Shown here in pieces: positions 36,983 through 44,931 of a DNA stretch of 64,000 nt (position 1 is its first letter; each line of letters starts with the position of its first letter). The notes under the pieces are model-generated. The model did no database searches, had not been told where the DNA came from, and was given only the letters and a program-made list of their open reading frames with translations. The DNA is taken from positions 402,651 through 466,650 of the forward strand of contig JAEUUA010000013.1 in NCBI GenBank assembly GCA_016787755.1, read 5' to 3'. Source of the stretch: Cyclobacteriaceae bacterium (GTDB taxonomy: Bacteria; Bacteroidota; Bacteroidia; Cytophagales; Cyclobacteriaceae). The translations under genes were made by a program, and so were the position numbers.

Positions 36983-38230
36983 TCAATTCAGAATTAAAAC
37001 TTCGTTGTTCCCAAAATTTTCGTAGGAAGATGTGATTACTCGGTCACCGGGTTTCAGTCCTTCCAGTACCTCAAAGTTCTCAGTATTCTTGCGCCCTAGC
37101 TTAATATTTCTACGTACAGCTTTGTCATCACTATCCAGTACAAACACCCAATTTCCACCCGTGTCTTTATAAAATCCACCGACCGGCAAGAGTAGTTCCT
37201 CAGAAGCCTGCCCAAGTTCAATTCGCAACCGAAGCGACTGACCTCGTCTGATATCATTCGGTGTTTCGCCAACGAAATCCATATCCACTTCAAATCGCCC
37301 GTTCTGGATGGTAGGGTAAATATAGTTGATCACTAAGCGATAGTCCTTTCCGGCATAGCTTGTGGTAGCAGGTAAGCCAACTGAAATCTTCGGATAATAC
37401 AATTCATCAATGGGCACACGTACTTTGTAACTTCCAACAATATCAACCTGGCCTAATCGTTGGCCTTGAGAAACAGACTGTCCAATCTCCCAGTGAGGAG
37501 TAGATAATTGACCATCAATCGGAGCGCGAATAACAAGGTTATCCAGTATTTTGGAAAGTCCATTTAAACTCGTCATCATCTTTTGTTCAGATTCAGCTGT
37601 AAACTTAAGTTGTCTGATACGATCAATAGAATCTGCTCGGTATGCCTGATAAGTAATTCGCTTACGTTCGAGATTATACTTGTAGTTGGCTTCTGTTTGT
37701 TCAAACTCCTGTTTAGCTATTAATTTCTTTTCATACAATTGTTTCTGTCGCTTGTATTGAGGCTCAAGTAATTGAAGTTGGTTGTCAATCAGCGCCAATT
37801 GCTGTTGCTGGTCCAAGTCATTGCGCATGATGTTCAGTTTTGTTTCACGGGCACGGTTAATACTTTCGTTGAAGGAGGCCTCTTGCTGTAACACCGTGAG
37901 TTCGCGGTTAAGGTTAGTGAGTTCTAAAATTACATCACCCTTTTTGAGCATCTTACCACTTTCACTTACAATGCCTTTAATATTGCCACCCTCGATAGCA
38001 TCCAAATACACGGTACGGCTTGGTTCTACTGTTCCAGTTTGTGGAATAAATTCCTTAAACTCACCACGCTGCACGGTGGATATTGTCAACTTATCCTTAG
38101 CGGTTTTGAAGGTCGCTCTACGGTCGGCAAAAATAAATTGATACCCAATAAATCCTACTAACAACGCAATCCCCCCATAGGTTGCTATCCGCTTTAGCGT
38201 CCAGGTCTTTTTTGCAATCTTCTTATCCAT
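36983..38230 (-). CDS. periplasmic adaptor (HlyD/MacA/RND-type membrane fusion protein)
   Basis: A 415-residue protein with an N-terminal membrane anchor (about residues 15-33), a biotinyl/lipoyl-like half-motif, a long alpha-helical coiled coil at about 115-220 and a second lipoyl part (IRAPIDGQLSTPHWEIGQSV), then beta-barrel and membrane-proximal domains. In MacA-MacB systems such a protein links the permease to an outer-membrane exit. No TolC-like gene is present in the window. It is the first gene of the exporter operon and would be controlled by the intergenic region with the sigma-54-like element. Confidence 0.93.
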   Translation of the reverse strand: MDKKIAKKTWTLKRIATYGGIALLVGFIGYQFIFADRRATFKTAKDKLTISTVQRGEFKEFIPQTGTVEPSRTVYLDAIEGGNIKGIVSESGKMLKKGDVILELTNLNRELTVLQQEASFNESINRARETKLNIMRNDLDQQQQLALIDNQLQLLEPQYKRQKQLYEKKLIAKQEFEQTEANYKYNLERKRITYQAYRADSIDRIRQLKFTAESEQKMMTSLNGLSKILDNLVIRAPIDGQLSTPHWEIGQSVSQGQRLGQVDIVGSYKVRVPIDELYYPKISVGLPATTSYAGKDYRLVINYIYPTIQNGRFEVDMDFVGETPNDIRRGQSLRLRIELGQASEELLLPVGGFYKDTGGNWVFVLDSDDKAVRRNIKLGRKNTENFEVLEGLKPGDRVITSSYENFGNNEVLILN

Positions 38231-38272
38231 GTAAACTTCTTAAACTCGTGTTAGTAAAATCTGCCATGCACT

Positions 38273-38290
38273 TGCCAACAAGCGTGCCAA
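38273..38290 (-). promoter_or_regulatory. candidate sigma-54 promoter for the exporter operon
   Basis: Read on the minus strand this is TTGGCACGCTTGTTGGCA. The -24 half matches the sigma-54 consensus exactly (TTGGCACG) and the -12 half reads TTGG at the canonical spacing, where TTGC is usual. It ends about 43 bp before the adaptor ATG at 38230, leaving a short leader. The NtrC-type regulator encoded divergently is its obvious activator. Confidence 0.5.
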
Positions 38291-38339
38291 CGGAAATAAG
38301 TGGAATAAAGATGGATTTAAAGGTTAATTTAAATCATTC

Positions 38340-38357
38340 TCGTTCACATATGAACGA
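38340..38357. promoter_or_regulatory. inverted repeat, candidate regulator-binding site 1
   Basis: TCGTTCA-CATA-TGAACGA, a perfect seven-base inverted repeat with a four-base centre. It lies about 50 bp upstream of the sigma-54-like -24 element and next to the second palindrome. Confidence 0.5.
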
Positions 38358-38360
38358 ATC

Positions 38361-38376
38361 TGTCCGTATACGGACA
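38361..38376. promoter_or_regulatory. 16-bp perfect palindrome, candidate enhancer site 2
   Basis: TGTCCGTATACGGACA is a perfect palindrome centred about 108 bp upstream of the predicted exporter transcription start, the usual distance for NtrC-type enhancer sites. An imperfect relative, TTGCCCACTTGCGGACAA, lies at 38450-38467. It also ends only 8 bp before the regulator's -7 box. Confidence 0.55.
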
Positions 38377-38384
38377 AGACTTAC

Positions 38385-38392
38385 TACCTTTG
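38385..38392 (+). promoter_or_regulatory. -7 box (TACCTTTG) of the regulator gene
   Basis: TACCTTTG matches TAnnTTTG and would give a ~90-nt leader before the regulator ATG at 38489. The 16-bp palindrome at 38361-38376 sits where the -33 contact would be, consistent with autoregulation. Confidence 0.4.
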
Positions 38393-38488
38393 ACTTGCCA
38401 GTCATGCGAATTAAGCAAAATATCACGTTTCTCGATTTCGGTACTAATATTGCCCACTTGCGGACAAAGCAAAAAATGAATCCATCAT

Positions 38489-39874
38489 ATGTCTGACTCA
38501 AAGCATGGCAAAATCCTGATCGTTGACGACAACGAAGATTTATTAAAGGCAGCTAAAATGTACCTGAAGCGGCATGTGGCACAGGTAGATATTGAGAAAA
38601 ATCCAGAAGCAATTCCGTCACTTATGAGCAATGAGGATTACGATGTAATCCTGCTCGACATGAACTTTACAAAAGACGTGAGCAGTGGCAGTGAAGGATA
38701 TTATTGGTTGGAGAAAATTTTAAGCATTGACCCTTCGGCTGTAGTTGTTTTAATAACCGCCTATGGGGATGTGCAAATGGCAGTGAAAGCGATTAAGGCA
38801 GGCGCTACAGATTTTGTGCTGAAGCCCTGGGAAAATGAAAAACTGTTGGCTACTATTTTTTCATCCATGCGCTTGCGCGAATCACGTGATCAGGTTGAAA
38901 CACTGAAGACTAAAAATCACGAGATCAATCAGGCCATCAATGAAAAGTATAGCGACATCATTGGCCAAAGCCAGGTGATGCAACGCATATTTCAAACTAT
39001 TGAACGGGTAGCTCAAACCGATGCCAATGTTTTGATCTTAGGTGAGAATGGTACCGGGAAAGAATTGATAGCGCGCGCCATTCATAGAAATTCAGCACGT
39101 AAGAATGAATCATTTGTGAGTGTTGACTTAGGATCCATTACTGAAACACTTTTTGAGAGCGAACTGTTTGGCCATAAGAAGGGATCGTTTACCGATGCAA
39201 AAGAAGATCGCGCAGGCCGATTTGAACTGGCCAACCAAGGTTCTTTGTTTCTCGATGAAATCGGAAATCTTTCCATGCCTTTGCAAGCAAAGCTTCTTAC
39301 TGCCATTCAAAATAAAAAAGTGAGCCGCGTAGGTTCAAACAAAGAAACACTAATTGATCTGCGATTGATTTGCGCCACCAATCTTCCCCTGTATGAAATG
39401 GTGAAAGAGAATCGATTTCGCCAGGATTTACTGTACCGAATCAATACTATTGAAATTGAAATCCCTCCTTTGCGGGATCGGATTGAAGATATTCCATTGT
39501 TAGCCAATCATTTCTTAAAGCACTATGCAACACGCTACGCAAAAAATATCACCAAAATAAGTGAAGGTGCCATGTCACGCATGACCAAACATCCGTGGCC
39601 GGGAAATATTCGTGAGCTACAGCATTCCCTGGAACGTGCCATTATCCTGAGCAACTCCTCTGTGCTTCAACCCGAAGACTTCAACTTCGCTGCTCCTGCC
39701 GCCAAAGAAGGTGATCAACAAATTAATTTGGATCAGTTTAATTTGGAAGAAGTAGAAAAACTGTTGATCAGAAAAGTACTTAAAAAGTATAATGGAAATA
39801 TTACTCAGGCTGCTGCGGAATTAGGTCTCACCCGATCGTCATTATACAGAAGATTAGAAAAACATGGACTTTAG
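38489..39874 (+). CDS. sigma-54-dependent response regulator (NtrC family)
   Basis: A 461-residue regulator with a receiver domain (residues 8-125, phosphoacceptor Asp57 in VILLDMNF), an AAA+ sigma-54 activation domain (about 150-385) with Walker A GENGTGKE, the sigma-54-contact loop as GSFTDA instead of GAFTGA, Walker B SLFLDEIGN, and a C-terminal Fis-type helix-turn-helix (NITQAAAELGLTRSSLYRRL). It is divergent from the exporter operon and is followed by a histidine kinase gene, so the three form a likely regulatory unit. Confidence 0.96.
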   Translation: MSDSKHGKILIVDDNEDLLKAAKMYLKRHVAQVDIEKNPEAIPSLMSNEDYDVILLDMNFTKDVSSGSEGYYWLEKILSIDPSAVVVLITAYGDVQMAVKAIKAGATDFVLKPWENEKLLATIFSSMRLRESRDQVETLKTKNHEINQAINEKYSDIIGQSQVMQRIFQTIERVAQTDANVLILGENGTGKELIARAIHRNSARKNESFVSVDLGSITETLFESELFGHKKGSFTDAKEDRAGRFELANQGSLFLDEIGNLSMPLQAKLLTAIQNKKVSRVGSNKETLIDLRLICATNLPLYEMVKENRFRQDLLYRINTIEIEIPPLRDRIEDIPLLANHFLKHYATRYAKNITKISEGAMSRMTKHPWPGNIRELQHSLERAIILSNSSVLQPEDFNFAAPAAKEGDQQINLDQFNLEEVEKLLIRKVLKKYNGNITQAAAELGLTRSSLYRRLEKHGL

Positions 39875-40009
39875 TGCTTATTTTTATATCAAGGAAAGTT
39901 ACCCGTAAGCAGTATTCAGCAAGCAGTCAACGCTGCAGACTGCATTCCGCCTACAACCAACTAATAACCCGCCATCTAAAGACTAAGGACTAACTACTAT
40001 CTACTAAAA

Positions 40010-41356
40010 ATGGCTTTTAACGATTTTCGATTTCGGGTTGCCTTTAGGGTTGTGTTGCTTGGGCTTGTGATGGTACTCTTCGTGTTTATGGTAAGCAGAC
40101 CCAACATGATTTTTGCTGCGGGCCTTACTTCCTTCATCATTGTTGGACAGTTAGTTGAGTTGTATCGATTCACTTCACAGACTAATCGAAAACTTACCCG
40201 CTTCTTAGAATCCGTAAAGTATTCTGATTTCCTTTCTGGCTTTGCCAACGATAATAAACTTGGCAGAAGTTTCAGGGAATTAAACACTGCCTTCAACGAA
40301 GTACTGGAAGCTTTTCGAAATACCCGGACTGAAAAAGAAGAACATTGGCAGTACCTAAACACGATTGTGCAACAGGTAAGAACGGGTATCATTTCATTCG
40401 ATCCCGATGGACAGGTTCAGCTTATGAATACAAATGCCAAGCGATTCATTGGCATTGCCAGTTTAAAAAATGTAAATGAATTGGCTGATACAAATCCAAA
40501 GCTCTATCAGGCATTGATGGAAGTGCAGTCAGGAAAAAGTACGTTGTATAAATCGGGCAACGAATACTTGCTCACGTTGCAGGCCACTGAATTACGAATT
40601 CGTGGCAACACGGTTAAGTTGGTTACGCTACAAAACATTCAAAACGAATTACAAAAGCAAGAGTTGGATGCGTGGCAAAATTTAACCCGCGTGCTGCGCC
40701 ACGAAATCATGAACTCCATCACTCCTATTTCGTCTCTCACCTCAACCCTGCGCGAAATTCTGGATCATGACATGACGAAAACAGAAAATCATTACGAGTT
40801 ACAAACCGAAGGTGCTGAAGATTTGCGCGAAGGCTTAACCACAATTGAAAACCGAAGTAAGGGTTTAATTAAATTCATTGATGCCTATCGCGAATACACT
40901 TCCCTTCCGCAACCAAAAATAAAAAGCATCCGCGTAAAAGATCTACTCGAAAAGGTAGCTCAATTCATGAAGCCCGAACTTAAAAAGACTTCGATTCAGT
41001 TTGGCTATCATTGCGAGTCAGAATACATCACCATCCAAGGCGATGAAGAAATGATTGAGCAGGTGCTCATCAACCTGATTAAAAATGCTATGGAAGCGCT
41101 GGAGAATACCAAGGATGCGCGTATTGAATTAAATGGTTTTTTTCGGGATAATGCGGTGTCTATTGAAGTGATCGACAATGGTTCGGGAATAATTCCTGAA
41201 GCCATTGACCGAATCTTCATTCCATTCTTTACCACCAAAAAAACAGGATCTGGAATTGGATTGGCCTTATCGCGACAAATTATGCAAATGCATAATGGAT
41301 CTCTTTTGGTGAAATCAGAGCCCGATGTAAAGACAGTTTTTACGTTGAATTTCTAG
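40010..41356 (+). CDS. sensor histidine kinase (NtrB/NtrY-like)
   Basis: A 448-residue kinase. Two N-terminal transmembrane helices (about 10-28 and 33-50) form a short hairpin with almost no periplasmic loop, followed by a linker and a PAS-like domain (about 105-205, VRTGIISFDPDGQVQLMN). The H-box is LRHEIMNSITPI with His231. The ATPase domain has LINLIKNAMEAL, VIDNGSGI and GSGIGLALSRQI. It lies 135 bp after the NtrC-type regulator and is its probable partner. With so little outside the membrane it probably senses a membrane or cytoplasmic signal. Confidence 0.95.
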   Translation: MAFNDFRFRVAFRVVLLGLVMVLFVFMVSRPNMIFAAGLTSFIIVGQLVELYRFTSQTNRKLTRFLESVKYSDFLSGFANDNKLGRSFRELNTAFNEVLEAFRNTRTEKEEHWQYLNTIVQQVRTGIISFDPDGQVQLMNTNAKRFIGIASLKNVNELADTNPKLYQALMEVQSGKSTLYKSGNEYLLTLQATELRIRGNTVKLVTLQNIQNELQKQELDAWQNLTRVLRHEIMNSITPISSLTSTLREILDHDMTKTENHYELQTEGAEDLREGLTTIENRSKGLIKFIDAYREYTSLPQPKIKSIRVKDLLEKVAQFMKPELKKTSIQFGYHCESEYITIQGDEEMIEQVLINLIKNAMEALENTKDARIELNGFFRDNAVSIEVIDNGSGIIPEAIDRIFIPFFTTKKTGSGIGLALSRQIMQMHNGSLLVKSEPDVKTVFTLNF

Positions 41357-41404
41357 CGGATCTTTAAACTATCCGAATGCATTGGGTGAGGTATTTTAAA
41401 ACCC

Positions 41405-41626
41405 TTAAAACAATCTGTATACGAATATTAAAATAAACAGGTAGATAAATATTAATATGTTAATCAGACGTAATATTTTTAAGAAATTTTGGTAAATAGG
41501 ATGCTGAGGTAATTCATTAAAACCTAAATTCAAATCTTCCTTCAATTTAAATAACTTTCCAAAGTACCACACACCAGTCGACAGTATTGGAAGGAAAAAA
41601 AGTATTCCAAAAATTAAATTTTTCAT
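41405..41626 (-). CDS. small membrane protein of unknown function
   Basis: A 73-residue frame with a signal-anchor-like N-terminus (MKNLIFGILFFLPILSTGVWYFG), a short polar middle and a second hydrophobic helix (LINILIFIYLFILIFVY). It has an ATG start. Its composition is AT-rich like the surrounding intergenic DNA, so a spurious frame cannot be ruled out. No family recognised. Confidence 0.5.
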   Translation of the reverse strand: MKNLIFGILFFLPILSTGVWYFGKLFKLKEDLNLGFNELPQHPIYQNFLKILRLINILIFIYLFILIFVYRLF

Positions 41627-41667
41627 TTCACCCTTACTTCTTCTACGAGTCTTATGAACCTCTGATT

Positions 41668-42162
41668 CTACCCTCCCAAATACTCATCCCATTCCGTCCG
41701 CGGGTCATTTCCATCGCGAAGAAAAAGAGCGTAAGAAGGTTTGTACGGTTTACGATGTAAGGTCATTTGTGCTTCATCAGGTGTAAAATCTCCCTTCTTC
41801 GCATTACATCGTTTACACGCGGTAACAAGATTTGTCCAAGTGTGGGCACCGCCCCGCGAGCTTGGGATCATGTGATCCAAGGTCAAATCTCTGCGTGTGC
41901 CACAATACTGGCACTCAAAATTATCGCGCTTAAAAACATTTTGCCGGGTTAAGCTCACGCCTTTGTACGGAGCATTTACGTATCGGTTTAACCGGATCAC
42001 CGAGGGCATAGGAAAAGATTGAGTAATCGAATGGATGCGGTGACCATTAGCAGGACGCACCAATTCACTTTTGTTTAGGTACACCATAACAAAGGCTCGC
42101 TGCACGGAACATACCATGAGTGGGCTAGAATCCTGATTTAGCACCAAAACCCTACTATTCAT
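41668..42162 (-). CDS. HNH endonuclease family protein
   Basis: The start is the ATG at 42162, twelve codons inside the longest frame, because MNSRVLVLNQDSSPL is the conserved beginning. The 164-residue protein has a zinc-knuckle HNH fold: CQYCGTRRDLTLDHMIPSSRGGAHTWTNLVTACKRCNAKKG, with DH as the catalytic pair and two CxxC zinc pairs. This small HNH protein is widely conserved in Bacteroidota and other phyla as a stand-alone gene, unconnected to restriction systems. Its physiological role is unknown. Confidence 0.93.
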   Translation of the reverse strand: MNSRVLVLNQDSSPLMVCSVQRAFVMVYLNKSELVRPANGHRIHSITQSFPMPSVIRLNRYVNAPYKGVSLTRQNVFKRDNFECQYCGTRRDLTLDHMIPSSRGGAHTWTNLVTACKRCNAKKGDFTPDEAQMTLHRKPYKPSYALFLRDGNDPRTEWDEYLGG

Positions 42163-42242
42163 AGCGTGAAAGATAATCCCAAAGTTTGGGTTTATCAAGA
42201 TTAAACATTCCTGTCTCAGGTTTGTTCAATGTGAGTTTGAAG

Positions 42243-43037
42243 CTAGGCTGGATTAAGAATCCTTCGAATTTCGAACAAAGAATGGGTATAAATTTTCGAG
42301 TCAACGCGTAAAATTCCATCCTCTGACAGGTGATCTATACGGACTCGGCCATTAGAATGAATAATTTTTTGATCGTCCAATACGATGCCTGCGTGTAACT
42401 GTTTTTTGGATAGATCGTGACAAAAAGCAATATCGCCCGAAAGTACATCTTCCAACTTTTCGACTTTCTTTCCTTCCGTAATTTGTCTATCCAACTGTCG
42501 TGGAAGCAGAAACCCGGAAATTTTGAATACGATTTGAATAAACCCGGAAGCATCAATACCAAAAGGACTTTTACCGCCTGCCAAATAAGGAGCATTTAAA
42601 TACTTTTGGGCAATATGTTTCAAAAATTCCACTTCGCGTTTTTGACCCAAACTTTTTGCTTCTCCATTAAAGGCAAACTGTTCTTCAATTTTAAATAGCT
42701 CGGAATTTGAAATAGGTACAATAGAGCCCAACAAAATGGTTAATGGACTTTTTTTGAAAAGTAAACTGCAGGTAAGATCTGTTGTGATTTTAAAATTCGC
42801 ATGGTTAATCTGATCAAAGTATTCCTGAGTTATTCCATGATGTTGCTCAGCATGCAACCATCCTAAGGTACCATCAAAATGAATTCGAATGTAGATCCAT
42901 TCTTTATGATCGGTTGCATTAAGCACCTCGTAATGATCACCAAACAGTAATTGAGTAACTACAGGAGCATGTTCCTCCGGACTTTGGCGAATCGATACCA
43001 AAGACAATCTGCAAACTCCATATCCTAATACTTCCAT
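42243..43037 (-). CDS. NlpC/P60 (C40) family protein with SH3 domains, catalytic cysteine replaced
   Basis: The start is the ATG at 43037. The 264-residue protein has two N-terminal SH3b-like domains (about residues 1-120) and a C-terminal NlpC/P60 domain. The family signature normally reads GIDCSGF; here it is GIDASGF, with Ala163 (codon GCT at 42549-42551) in place of the nucleophile. The two histidines are present (HAGIVL and IIHSNGRVRID). The rest of the domain is well kept, with KYLNAPYLAGGKSPFG and LSGDIAF. Active members cleave cell-wall peptides. This one is predicted to be catalytically dead and may bind peptidoglycan. It has no signal peptide, so cytosolic location, as in YkfC-type recyclers, is likely. 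The next gene upstream (smpB) ends 9 bp away. Confidence 0.85.
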   Translation of the reverse strand: MEVLGYGVCRLSLVSIRQSPEEHAPVVTQLLFGDHYEVLNATDHKEWIYIRIHFDGTLGWLHAEQHHGITQEYFDQINHANFKITTDLTCSLLFKKSPLTILLGSIVPISNSELFKIEEQFAFNGEAKSLGQKREVEFLKHIAQKYLNAPYLAGGKSPFGIDASGFIQIVFKISGFLLPRQLDRQITEGKKVEKLEDVLSGDIAFCHDLSKKQLHAGIVLDDQKIIHSNGRVRIDHLSEDGILRVDSKIYTHSLFEIRRILNPA

Positions 43038-43046
43038 GATCAAGCC

Positions 43047-43511
43047 TTATCCAATTTTAATTCTGCTCAACTCCCGTTTAATGTCCTTCTCTTTTATAGT
43101 ATTTCTCTTATCGTGCGATTTTTTACCTCGCGCCAATGCAATCTCTAGTTTAGCCAAACCCCGATCATTAATAAATAATCGTAAAGGCACTAATGCCAAT
43201 CCTTTCTCTTCTGATTTTGCTTCCAACTTACTCAGCTCTGATTTCTTCATTAACAGTTTTCGTTCGCGTGCCTCTTCATGATTATAGTGCGTTCCTTGTG
43301 CATACGGAGCTATGTTTATTCCCTTGGCAAAAAATTCCCCTTTACTAAAATAACAATATCCATCTTGTAAATTGACTTTCCCTTCCCGGATAGATTTTAT
43401 TTCTGTTCCGCGCAAAATAATGCCTGCAACAAACGTATCAAGCAATTCATATTGAAAGGATGCCTGCTTATTTCGAATGTTAACCGTGTTCGCAAATCTC
43501 TTTTCAGCCAT
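43047..43511 (-). CDS. smpB: SsrA-binding protein SmpB
   Basis: A 154-residue protein that partners tmRNA in ribosome rescue. Motifs are NIRNKQASFQYELLDTFVAGIILRGTEIKSIREGKVNLQDGYC, then APYAQGTHYNHEEARERKLLMKK and the basic C-terminal tail GLAKLEIALARGKKSHDKRNTIKEKD. Complete. No tmRNA gene is seen in this window. Confidence 0.97.
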   Translation of the reverse strand: MAEKRFANTVNIRNKQASFQYELLDTFVAGIILRGTEIKSIREGKVNLQDGYCYFSKGEFFAKGINIAPYAQGTHYNHEEARERKLLMKKSELSKLEAKSEEKGLALVPLRLFINDRGLAKLEIALARGKKSHDKRNTIKEKDIKRELSRIKIG

Positions 43512-43527
43512 ACTATTCCTCTATGTA

Positions 43528-43911
43528 TCAAGCAAATAGATCTTTTAATCTATCTTTTTTAAACATTTTCTGCCCTGTTTTGCCCGTAGCAATCATTCTA
43601 GCTCCACAAACTGCTTCAATCATACAAATTAATTCGTTACCGCGTATGGATTCAACAGTCGCTGTTACAACAACTTCCTCGCCAACTTTTGCCGGACTAT
43701 GGTGCGTAATAGTTAAAAAAGTGCCTACTCCTTCTTCATCCTCTTCTTTCATCTCCAAAAAAAATAATCTGGAAGACCACTCGAAATCGCGTGCTAACGC
43801 AAAGGTTGAATAAACAGGATGCAACGTCTCGCCATGAAAGGTAGCCAAATCAGATTCATTGACTCTTTTTCGATACACCTTTTTATCCCCGGGGCTGAAA
43901 ATGAACTTCAT
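43528..43911 (-). CDS. hotdog-fold thioesterase-like protein
   Basis: The 127-residue protein has a hotdog pattern: VNESDLATFHGETLHPVYSTFALARDFEW as the N-terminal part with the central helix, GVGTFLTITHHSPAKVGEEVVVTATVESIRGNELICMIEA as the beta strands. The THHSPAKVGEEV motif is typical of FlK-like and related acyl-CoA thioesterases. Substrate unknown. It lies between smpB (16 bp) and tsaD (6 bp) on the same strand. Confidence 0.8.
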   Translation of the reverse strand: MKFIFSPGDKKVYRKRVNESDLATFHGETLHPVYSTFALARDFEWSSRLFFLEMKEEDEEGVGTFLTITHHSPAKVGEEVVVTATVESIRGNELICMIEAVCGARMIATGKTGQKMFKKDRLKDLFA

Positions 43912-43917
43912 ACATTG

Positions 43918-44922
43918 TCAGATTGAAAGATTAGCTTGCGGAGCAACATGTAAGTCGCTAAACTTATTTTGAATAAATTTATAATGGGCAGCCATCGCGA
44001 TCATAGCGGCATTGTCAGTGCAATATTCAAAATCAGGAATAAATATTTTCCAGTTATTTTTTTTTGCATACTCCTGCAATGATATTCTTAATCCAGAATT
44101 GGCAGCCACTCCCCCAGCAATCGCTATCTGTTTTATACCTGTTTCCTCCGATGCCTTATTCAATTTTCTCATCAGCATTCCCACCAGATGTTTTTGCAGG
44201 CTTGCGCAAATATCATGTTGGTTTTTTTCAACAAATCCGGGGTCAAGCTTTTTATTATCCCGAAGAAAATATAAAAAGGCGGTCTTGATTCCACTGAATG
44301 AAAAATCATATCCTGGAATATTTGTATCGGGGAATTGAAATGCTTCTGAATTGCCCTTTTTAGCATATTGATCAACCAATGGTCCACCTGGATAGGGAAG
44401 ACCCATAATTTTTGCCGCTTTATCAAATGCTTCTCCTACCGCATCATCCCGAGTTTCTCCAATTACTTTCATCTCTAAATAATCATCAATCAAAACAATT
44501 TGCGTATGACCGCCACTCACCGTTAGGCAGAGAAATGGAAATGAAGGCTTGGGATCAGCAATGAAGTGAGCTAATACGTGCGCTTCCATATGATTCACTT
44601 CAATTAAGGGAATATCAAGCGCCACGGCCATTCCCTTGGCAAAAGAGACACCCACTAGCAGAGAACCTAATAATCCAGGACCTTTGGTAAACGCAATAGC
44701 ATTTAATAATGAAGTGGAAATACCTGCCGAAGTCATTGCTTCGTTTACTACCTGATAGATATATTGCTGATGAGCCCGTGAGGCAAGCTCAGGAACCACT
44801 CCACCATATTTTTGATGCACTGCTTGTGAGGCAATTACATTATTAAGTACCTTGCCATGTTGTATAATAGAGGCTGAGGTTTCATCACAAGAGGACTCGA
44901 TGGCTAGAATTACAGGATGCAT
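43918..44922 (-). CDS. tsaD: tRNA threonylcarbamoyladenosine synthase component TsaD
   Basis: The start is the ATG at 44922 (MHPVILAIESSCDET); a longer frame to 44943 would overlap the divergent gene. The 334-residue protein transfers threonylcarbamoyl to A37 of ANN-decoding tRNAs together with TsaB and TsaE. The ASKHA-fold motifs are IESSCDETSASI, the metal-binding HMEAH in NHMEAHVLAHF, TVSGGHTQIVL, AGGVAANSGLR and CTDNAAMIA. Only 9 bp separate its start codon from that of tamB on the other strand. Confidence 0.97.
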   Translation of the reverse strand: MHPVILAIESSCDETSASIIQHGKVLNNVIASQAVHQKYGGVVPELASRAHQQYIYQVVNEAMTSAGISTSLLNAIAFTKGPGLLGSLLVGVSFAKGMAVALDIPLIEVNHMEAHVLAHFIADPKPSFPFLCLTVSGGHTQIVLIDDYLEMKVIGETRDDAVGEAFDKAAKIMGLPYPGGPLVDQYAKKGNSEAFQFPDTNIPGYDFSFSGIKTAFLYFLRDNKKLDPGFVEKNQHDICASLQKHLVGMLMRKLNKASEETGIKQIAIAGGVAANSGLRISLQEYAKKNNWKIFIPDFEYCTDNAAMIAMAAHYKFIQNKFSDLHVAPQANLSI

Positions 44923-44931
44923 TTTTAAGAA

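Noticed and set aside
38182..38496. A 104-residue frame on the plus strand across the adaptor/regulator gap
   Set aside because: It covers the regulatory region with palindromes and promoter elements, overlaps both gene starts and has no protein-like composition.
38489..39874. GSFTDA loop as evidence that the regulator cannot use sigma-54
   Set aside because: GAFTDA/GSFTDA variants are frequent in Bacteroidota regulators as far as I recall, and the adjacent -24/-12-like element supports sigma-54 use.
39875..40009. Repetitive-looking spacer between regulator and kinase (GCAG/CTACT-like short motifs)
   Set aside because: No unit repeats exactly and no stable hairpin or palindrome could be drawn; likely an ordinary spacer.
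41668..42162. HNH endonuclease as part of a restriction or mobile element
   Set aside because: It is the widely conserved stand-alone short HNH protein, with no methylase, phage or transposase genes around it.
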